From contig NC_063054.1 in NCBI RefSeq assembly GCF_018812025.1, positions 28,582,356-28,646,355 of the forward strand: a stretch of DNA of 64,000 bases. Direction: 5' to 3'. The notes under the pieces were generated by a model that was given only the letters and a program-made list of their open reading frames with translations, did not search any database and was not told the DNA's origin. Position numbers and translations under genes: made by a program. Positions 60,101-64,000 of this stretch are shown here, piece by piece; within the stretch, counting starts at the first letter, position 1; every line of letters starts with the position of its first letter. This DNA comes from Megalobrama amblycephala. Lineage: Eukaryota; Chordata; Actinopteri; Cypriniformes; Xenocyprididae.

Positions 60101-61910
60101 TCCATATAGTAGCATTTATCAAAATGCAATGGCTTCTCAAACAAAACAAAAAAAAATGTAGGACGGGACTTGATTTTGTCCATCGAGACCGTAAAAAGTC
60201 TAAATTGAGGAGGGAGGAGGCCCTGGAGGACGATGAGGGAGGAGAAGAATATGGTGGGAGGAACCAAGGAGGAGATGATGGGAGAATCCAGAGCGGAGAC
60301 GGGAGGAGCCAGAGGATGACCCAGAGAAGAAACATGAAGGCCCACGGTGGAGCCGATGGAGGAAGAAGCCATGTTAGAGCCTTGGTTGAGAGGCAGGGCT
60401 GCACCAGGGAGACCAGTAAACCAGGGATGCGGAGCCAGTGGAGGTGTAGAACCATGCAAAGTAGAAGAGCTGAAAACACAGGGTGACATCACTGGTCTGG
60501 AGAGCCACAGGTAGGCGTGACTGTGGTGGAGACGTGGGCTCGGCAGACCTAGGTGGACTCGTGGTTACTGAGGATGATGGTGGAACCGGAGGGAAGGAGG
60601 AGCCCAGCAGAGCCAGACGGGTGGAGGATCAAGGTGCAGCTGATAACTCGGTAGACGAGGCAGCCTGGCAGGGCCTGAGGGATGGCAGACTATGGTGGAG
60701 CCAAGGGAGCATCGAACCAAAGTGGAGCCAATGGGTCAGAGAGCTGACGTGGCGTCACAGGGCTTAAAGGCTTGATGTGGAGCTGAGGGATCCACAGACC
60801 AAGGTGGAGCTGATGACTGGGAAACCCAAGGCAGATCCACTGGAGGAGCTGAGAGGTTGAAGGGAGACAGCGGAGGCGAGGCTGAGGAACTGGATGGCTT
60901 AGGCAGCTTAGGAGGGAGAGAGAGGCTGGGGGGGTTACCATCTATGAATAAGGAGACTTGGAGCTGAGCAGAGCCAATGGCGATGAAGGAGCAATTCCCC
61001 TGCTCCAGCAAGAGAAGGCAAACGGCAGGGATATCCATAGTTTTAATCTGCCTTTTTAATCATGTCTAAGTCTGTCATGGGTGTCACATTCTGTCAAGGG
61101 TGAGCTGAAGATGATCCAACAAGAACAAGATGCGTGACACAGAATGAAATATATAATCACTAATAAACACTGAGAACAATCAGGTGCTACACACTCAAAA
61201 CATAATGTTAAGATCATTAACAAAACAGAAAACTGGAAACAGGAAAGGATTAATCAGAAACCATGATAATGATGAACTAAAACACAAATAAACAGAACAC
61301 GACAATGAAACTAAACATGCCATGACTGTGACAGTGATCAGAGAAAAGATGTCATTGCAAGAGGGCAGGGAAGTTATTTTGATTAAAGATTACGAGGACG
61401 TGTAACCTACTGTGTGTTGTAAGGAGTCACGACACAGGTTACCTTGAACAAATATATTTAATTTAGAGGGAAACGCAAAAAGAATGCAGAATGGCGCAGC
61501 ATATCAGCCTATATACAACTCTGTGTGTATATTTTTTACAGTCTACTGTATAGTAGGGCTCTTGGGGGAAACCCCAAATATGGGTCTTAAAGGAACATAG
61601 CCCCAGACCATTACAGGTGCATAAATAAATTTAAAAAAAAGATAATTTATCATACTGCCATATTAGAAAAAAAATAATTTATTATTTTTTTTTTTTATCT
61701 TTACCTTATTTATCAATTAACTTAAATTTACCTGAACTGAAATGGCACAAAATGAACTGATATTTTAACTGGGCCTTCTATTGATCGTTACATTGGCAAC
61801 TAAAATGTAATAAAACAGTATCAAATATCTTATTATATTGATTATGCTAAAATTATACAGCAGGATTTCAACAAAAGTACGTTTTAGTTTATTGTACCTT
61901 CACCTGCCAT
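38697..61910 (-). CDS. Gene B: complete ADGRF-type adhesion GPCR, 1522 residues over 25 coding exons
   Basis: Exons: 61910-61898, 60034-59931, 59683-59635, 59445-59302, 59141-58986, 58736-58575, 57874-57716, 57570-57424, 56186-56028, 55862-55704, 55560-55414, 53862-53485, 52883-52783, 45888-45821, 45164-45028, 44906-44712, 44056-43856, 43747-43595, 43283-43108, 43026-42856, 41362-40022, 39837-39796, 39183-39124, 39005-38939, 38776-38697. They total 4569 nt, an exact multiple of three, in one open frame. Architecture as gene A plus two calcium-binding EGF modules: signal (1-39), SEA-like/EGF (56-155), two SEA-like/EGF/cbEGF cassettes (156-466), mucin (467-592), SEA (593-694), two Ig (695-877), HRM-like (878-936), GAIN/GPS/7TM (937-1454), tail. 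Exon 43747 has an alternative in-frame acceptor at 43735. Intact despite heavy transposon load in its introns. Confidence 0.87.
39796..41362 (-). CDS. Gene B: GAIN C-terminal part, GPS and seven-helix domain
   Basis: Exon 41362-40022 (447 codons) plus exon 39837-39796. GPS CVFWNFSLDGWDSTGC with CECDHT|TSFSILMSP; the His is residue 1177 (bases 40813-40811). All helix landmarks of gene A recur: GRCSP and CWLNW cysteines, FGLTWGFG in TM6, the GFFILVFGTLLDNK exon for TM7. Long nucleotide stretches equal gene A, for example 40231-40332 against 19161-19262, whereas the region before the GPS has more changes. Catalytic and agonist residues are unchanged, so it should be a working receptor. Confidence 0.93.
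41403..42520 (+). mobile_element. Penelope-like element relic with GIY-YIG remnant and inverted terminal pieces
   Basis: The plus strand at about 41902-42120 reads GNYSFGRCAQCNFTTKTS, then ITCTTKNVI, two stops, and KTQRALKTRVAEHRSSI. This is the zinc-knuckle and GIY-YIG endonuclease pattern of Penelope-like retroelements, with the GIY core destroyed. About 140 bp at 41687-41831 recur inverted at 42379-42519 (CAAACACAATATC against GATATTGTGTTTG, CCAAACAACCTTAA against TTAAGGTTGTTTGG). The reverse transcriptase is absent. Lies in a gene B intron. Confidence 0.7.
42856..43283 (-). CDS. Gene B: HRM/sushi-like exon and GAIN N-terminal exon
   Basis: Exon 43283-43108 (four Cys, with KGICGSGFKGTITYRCE-type core and PVWTKVQDNC) and exon 43026-42856 (TLLVDDIPEFMANLSS to INKPVME, 57 codons). 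Same phases as gene A; the donor of the latter is GTTTGT, weaker than the GTATGT of gene A. Confidence 0.83.
43595..44906 (-). CDS. Gene B: two Ig-like domains on three exons
   Basis: Exons 44906-44712, 44056-43856 and 43747-43595. Motifs as in gene A: DLNCIQTD, IKWIVNN, SDSG joined to RYSCII, then VQLRCS, VEWVLNG and ETFTCRL. The first exon is two codons longer than in gene A. A hAT miniature element lies in the intron that splits Ig-1. Confidence 0.85.
44215..44567. mobile_element. hAT miniature element (CAGTGTTTCTCAACC ends)
   Basis: Ends CAGTGTTTCTCAACC and GGTTGAGATTCACTG are inverted with one mismatch, flanked by the 8-bp direct repeat CTATAGGA (44207-44214 and 44568-44575). 353 bp, no coding. 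Confidence 0.92.
45028..45888 (-). CDS. Gene B: SEA domain exons 2 and 3
   Basis: Exons 45888-45821 (68 nt) and 45164-45028 (137 nt) match the gene A lengths exactly. The cleavage motif is PGSVIADY. Their partner exon 52883-52783 (101 nt, starting AVRMSMTIN) lies 6.9 kb upstream across the transposon nest, still with an intact donor GTAAGT and matching phase. Confidence 0.82.
45259..45776. mobile_element. Palindromic element with 8-bp target duplication and internal minisatellite
   Basis: Ends ACGGAAGAGGATTAGGGCC and GGCCCTAATCCTCTTCCGT are perfect inverted repeats continuing for about 60 bp. ACAGGAAT flanks both sides (45251-45258 and 45777-45784). The interior is a tandem array of variants of GAGAAAAAACTCGTTAAATT. 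Eight-base duplication suggests hAT mobilisation. Located between the two SEA exons of gene B. Confidence 0.82.
46888..47432 (+). mobile_element. Tc1-like transposase fragment (N-terminal third)
   Basis: From the Met at about 47102 the plus strand encodes the paired HTH region: MSRGSPIPPMLRRKIVEQYQ, then IAKSLKLSSSTVHNIIQRF, a stop at 47353, then TWAQEYFQKTLLVNTIHRAI. It ends abruptly at about 47432, where DIRS sequence begins. The DDE catalytic core is absent. Confidence 0.8.
47840..48858 (+). CDS. DIRS tyrosine recombinase (uninterrupted domain)
   Basis: The open frame 47353-48858 includes a spurious N-terminal part. The recognisable recombinase starts around LSTRRAYASKWNLFVEWC. Core-binding region: LSPSTLKVHSAAISAYH. 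Catalytic residues: Arg in ASIKRVGDLQS, the H-x-x-R box HAHSTRGVASSW, a second His/Trp position in CRAAGWATPNTF, and the Tyr nucleophile in FARYYSL. The domain appears uninterrupted. Without the rest of the element it is unlikely to move itself. GC content is much higher than in the surrounding host DNA. Confidence 0.8.
52783..52883 (-). CDS. Gene B: SEA domain exon 1
   Basis: 101 nt, phase 1 to 0, acceptor TTTTACAG, donor GTAAGTAC. Encodes MSMTINQPFDTSLTDS and so on to LSGKIKKS. It is cut off from its downstream SEA exons by the transposon nest, so correct expression needs splicing across about 6.9 kb. Confidence 0.8.
53485..53862 (-). CDS. Gene B: mucin-like Ser/Thr/Pro exon
   Basis: 378 nt, phase 1-1, 126 residues such as VTRVTPSTAPPPTPSRPT and many TPSSTTP repeats, ending ATTKTMTNA. 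The DNA is a degenerate GGTGTTGATGAT repeat on the plus strand. Repeat order and length differ from gene A, though flanking intron bases are homologous (CAGTTCTCAATACTAATAC near 53406). It forms a glycosylated stalk before the SEA domain. Confidence 0.85.
53946..54710 (-). pseudogene. Decayed calcium-binding EGF exon in gene B, split
   Basis: 53946-54005 resembles the 5' end of the functional cbEGF exon (ACCACACACAAATGAACTAA and CAGACATTCATTTATATCTGG). 54650-54710 resembles the 3' half (GTTGATTCCTGTTTGTTACAG and CACTCAAGCAGGAACAG). About 640 bp of unrelated DNA lies between. Frame and splice sites are lost. The matching relic in the other cassette is at 57160-57290. Confidence 0.6.
54796..55346. 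mobile_element. Palindromic TTAA element, insertion confirmed by an empty site
   Basis: Ends AGGATTAGTCCACTTTT and AAATTGGACTAATCCT, TTAA on both sides (54792-54795 and 55347-55350). The paralogous cassette at 57340-57375 reads TGCCTTAATTTACAATAACTGG, the exact unoccupied target. The arms are inverted copies for at least 150 bp. Confidence 0.9.
55414..58736 (-). CDS. Gene B: two SEA-like/EGF/cbEGF cassettes
   Basis: Cassette 1: 58736-58575, 57874-57716, 57570-57424. Cassette 2: 56186-56028, 55862-55704, 55560-55414. The EGF exons (159 nt, CGLNETVYECKCEEHHFW and so on) are almost base-identical between cassettes, as are the cbEGF exons (147 nt). The cbEGF exons open DIDECLFSPSVCGPNSTCTN or a one-residue variant, with the DIDEC calcium ligand and six Cys. 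All are phase 1-1, so whole cassettes can be added or lost without breaking the frame. Genes A and C lack the cbEGF modules. Confidence 0.87.
56593..56643 (-). pseudogene. Relic (possibly still spliceable) mini mucin exon in gene B
   Basis: The flank 56457-56592 matches the flanks of the mucin exons of genes A and B (CAGGTTTCAGCAACAGTTCT, TTTACTGGACATAC). The remaining 51 nt read as a Thr/Ser/Pro-rich stretch (for example TMPSTPSPSTRTTTT), with ACAA|GTATGTCC as donor and CAG before it, phase 1-1. The strong poly-T acceptor of the working copies is lost. I left it out of the gene model. Confidence 0.55.
57160..57290 (-). pseudogene. Decayed calcium-binding EGF exon in cassette 1 of gene B
   Basis: GGTTGATTCATATTTGTTAC, CACTCAAGCAGGAACAG and CATTCATTCACATCT match the plus-strand order of the functional cbEGF exon. 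Cys codons and the frame are damaged. Confidence 0.6.
57901..58427. other. Extra intron segment in cassette 1 of gene B
   Basis: Cassette 2 reads GTATGACAGTTGCTATGGAC at about 55884. Cassette 1 has the same bases separated by about 527 bp. This is either an insertion in cassette 1 or a deletion in cassette 2. No transposon ends recognised. Confidence 0.55.
58986..59445 (-). CDS. Gene B: first SEA-like/EGF-like pair
   Basis: Exons 59445-59302 (48 codons, PVEYIMVVEMNVSETVAINK to LSISTG) and 59141-58986 (52 codons, CSLNQTQYQCKCEDLFVW and so on, eight Cys, ending QFCQ). The EGF exon resembles the third EGF exon of genes A and C more than their first, so modules have been reshuffled or converted between positions. 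Confidence 0.85.
59635..61910 (-). CDS. Gene B: start exon, signal-peptide exon and linker exon
   Basis: ATG at 61910 (AATATGG, A at -3, G at +4) encodes MAGE. Exon 60034-59931 encodes the hydrophobic ILKYLLGVIMAILLNHGCVV. Exon 59683-59635 ends HHIRRRSA, a tribasic stretch absent in gene A and weaker in gene C (RLPRSA). Confidence 0.83.
60060..61330 (-). mobile_element. Retroelement-like repeat with a Pro/Ser-rich frame in gene B intron 2
   Basis: GA-rich on the plus strand from about 60180 to 60990. The minus strand gives Pro/Ser-rich low-complexity frames (60479-59889, 60492-60094, 60941-60690) with repeated Trp-containing units. The segment at about 61040-61330 resembles the flank of a dispersed repeat. 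No enzyme domain is seen, so the class is uncertain. Confidence 0.45.
61331..61897. other. Intron 2 of gene B, remaining part
   Basis: AT-rich sequence upstream of the retroelement-like repeat, with A/T homopolymer runs near 61630-61700. No exon seen. Confidence 0.4.
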
Positions 61911-62859
61911 ATTTCACACTCAATGTAATCGCTTCAGCGTATTTCTTCAAAATGTGGATTTTCTTTTATTCATCCAGACATCCTGTATTTTTCTGTAAAA
62001 CAGAAAATTCTGTCATAAATTACATATCAGAATCATAAAACTATGAACATGAGTAACTGCTTTGAAAAATGTAGTACTTCATTCTGTAAAAAAGTATATA
62101 TGTGAAAGCACCGATTTTACACTAAAGATACTAAAGTTTGTATGTACGTTTTGAACAAAAAGACATTCACTGCAAGAGAAATAAAATTTCTTCATTGTTG
62201 ATTTCCTGGCTGAAATCAACATTGCTACTGAAGTCATTGTAAGTCATTACCATCCAAAACCTTACAAAAACCTCAAAAGTTTAGAATGACTTAAGTAGTT
62301 ACTAGAGAGTTATCGTGTTTCTAACTTTAGAATACTGATCCAAATAATAAGTAATTCCTTCTGAAGGATTTGGTAATACTTCAGTCATTACAAGTGGGTT
62401 ACTATGACCTTCACTTTAGAATTAATTATACATTATGCATTATACATGTTAATTATGAACCTGTATAGTAGTTCTTAGTAGTTCTCTGGAAGGTATGAAA
62501 AAAATAGTAGTTGTGGATTAGCTAATAGTTATCTACCACATTCAACTGAGCATTTATTCGTTAATCAGAGTTTCTTGTTAGTTAATACTAGAGTGTTAAT
62601 AATGCATTACTCATTTGTTCCTGTGTAGATATTCATTAATGATGGAACAGTATTCTAAAGTGTTACCCTTATAGACACACAACTCGTTAAGTAAAAACAT
62701 GATCATGATAAAGGTCAGAAGTGTATATATAAACTTTTAAATGTATGCCATACCTGAAATCAAAACAAGAATTTCTATTTTTTCATGAATGTACTCTTAA
62801 AACAAGAGAGCAGATATAGGCTATTTTGACATTTTAAAGAACAGATTTAGCATTCTTAC

Positions 62860-62960
62860 CTTGCTTCTGGAAAATAACAACGTTGATATGATGCCCTAAA
62901 CTGAAGTATCTGTCTTAAGATCTGCATTTTTGTTTCCTTTGTGAACTGACCCACCTACAG
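62860..62960 (-). promoter_or_regulatory. Noncoding exon 1 of gene B (3' edge)
   Basis: Donor AG|GTAAGAATG at 62860. The bases above it (GGAAAATAAC, GATTT/GCATTTTTGTTTCC, GACCCACCTACAGAA) align loosely with exon 1 of genes A and C. The acceptor of the next exon is at 61992. The upper limit and transcription start are not visible. Confidence 0.45.
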
Positions 62961-64000
62961 AACATTCCTGCTTAGTTTTTATCTAATAGTTTCCATGCAT
63001 TTCTCAATAACGAGTGCATCTTTTCAAAACTCATCATGATAAAAAAGACTAGCTTAAGTTAGAGTGAGTTAAATGAGTTTAAATGAGCTTAGTGAATTAA
63101 GAGATCTTAAATCTTCAGACAGTCTTCATAAACAGTATAGACATGTAAATGTACATTAGTTTTCCGTAATGTAAATGTAAGATGAGAAAAAATAAAACAG
63201 AAAACAAACAAGTGATTCAGTTCCTGACTGATTGCATTCCTGTTTTTTGTTTTTTGTTTGTTTCTTTGTTTTTTACGAAACAGGATTCTCAAGTTTACAA
63301 GTGAAAGCTCAAAGAATGATTACATTTTTCCTGATTTATACATGAATATATCAAGGGTATGCTTCTTATGCAGAATATTATACAAAAAATAATATTTATA
63401 CATTATGTGTAATTGTCGCGGTTCCAGTCATTCCTGGAATACACTTCCCATAATCCTCCCTGCCAATCACCTGCACTCACTCCACCAATCAGCTAACACT
63501 AATCACCACACCCAGCTGCCACGCATTATCTGGACTATTTAAGACTCTCACACACACCACCTCATTGTGAAGTCTTGTATTGCCATGGTATACATCTCCG
63601 AGCGTTATTATTCTGTCCGACTGTCTGCCTGTTACCGATCCTGTTTGCCACACGTTTATGATTCTCTGCCGCCTTTGGACTGTGTATTGTTTCCTGACTT
63701 GTGAGTGATATCTGCCTGCCCCGATCCATTGCCTGTTTCCTGACCACGATTCTGCCTGTCCCTTACCATTCCCGTTTGCCCTTGTTCGACTTTGCCTGTT
63801 GCTTGCAAATTGATCCCTGCCTGAGTGATGATTCATTACAGTAATAATATATAAACATAATTAGGATTATTCAAATAAAATAACTCATTACTTATTTATT
63901 TCTCTTTTTTATTTTGCCTTTATGCACTCTTGTGAATTTAAGTATAACCTGAGAAAAGCAGGTGGGAAATATGCAAAAAGCCTTTTCAGACCAAAATAAG
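62961..64000. other. Upstream flank of gene B with a dispersed-repeat fragment
   Basis: 63410-63840 is a pyrimidine-rich block with repeated CTGCCTG and a TATTTAAG box, resembling the start of a retroelement (LTR or LINE 5' region); its beginning recurs at 36830-36960. The minus frame 63836-63489 over it is a shadow. Otherwise nothing recognised. Confidence 0.4.

Noticed and set aside
60094..61038. Pro-rich and Gly/Arg-rich frames on both strands as novel proteins
   Set aside because: Low-complexity GA-rich repeat inside gene B intron 2, with several overlapping open frames and no conserved motif.
63489..63836. 115-codon minus frame upstream of gene B
   Set aside because: Antisense to a CTGCCTG-rich dispersed repeat also partly present at 36830-36960; no domain.

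Overview
The window looks like nuclear DNA of a teleost fish, most likely a cyprinid. It is AT-rich, has spliced genes with GT/AG introns, long TA, TG and TATC microsatellites, and is full of interspersed repeats of types typical of carp-family genomes: TTAA-flanked palindromic elements, hAT, Tc1, L2, DIRS, Penelope and P-like. The organism call is an inference from repeat style; no species can be named.

All recognisable host genes are on the minus strand and belong to one family: adhesion G protein-coupled receptors of subfamily VI (ADGRF, the GPR110/GPR116 group). Three tandem head-to-tail paralogues are present. Gene B (coding 61910 down to 38697) and gene A (31438 down to 16448) are complete. 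Gene C (4608 down to 515) has only its 5' exons here and leaves the window on the left. Exons joined by visible splice sites give intact frames of 1424 codons (A) and 1522 codons (B). Each begins with a short Met-Ala-Gly start exon and a signal-peptide exon. Next come alternating exons for a roughly 50-residue SEA-like module and an 8-Cys EGF-like module (gene B also has calcium-binding EGF modules), then a Ser/Thr/Pro mucin-like exon, a cleavable SEA domain, two Ig domains, a 4-Cys HRM/sushi-like exon, a GAIN domain with GPS, a seven-helix domain and a short tail on three small exons. The products should be plasma-membrane receptors with a long modular ectodomain, cut at the SEA and GPS sites and activated by a tethered peptide.

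Layout: 1-5.5 kb gene C 5' part; 5.5-16.4 kb intergenic, repeats only; 16.4-32 kb gene A; 32-38.7 kb intergenic, with an L2 LINE that carries an insert; 38.7-63 kb gene B, whose introns hold a Penelope relic, two hAT-type elements, a 6.5 kb nest of transposons (46085-52604) and a duplicated five-exon cassette with decayed exons; 63-64 kb repeat fragments. Promoter-side DNA is shared between genes C and A, and 3' flank between A and B, so the units arose by segmental duplication.

No tRNA, rRNA, CRISPR array or unrelated host gene was seen. The most novel parts are the receptor ectodomain architecture and its cassette evolution, not a new enzymatic system.
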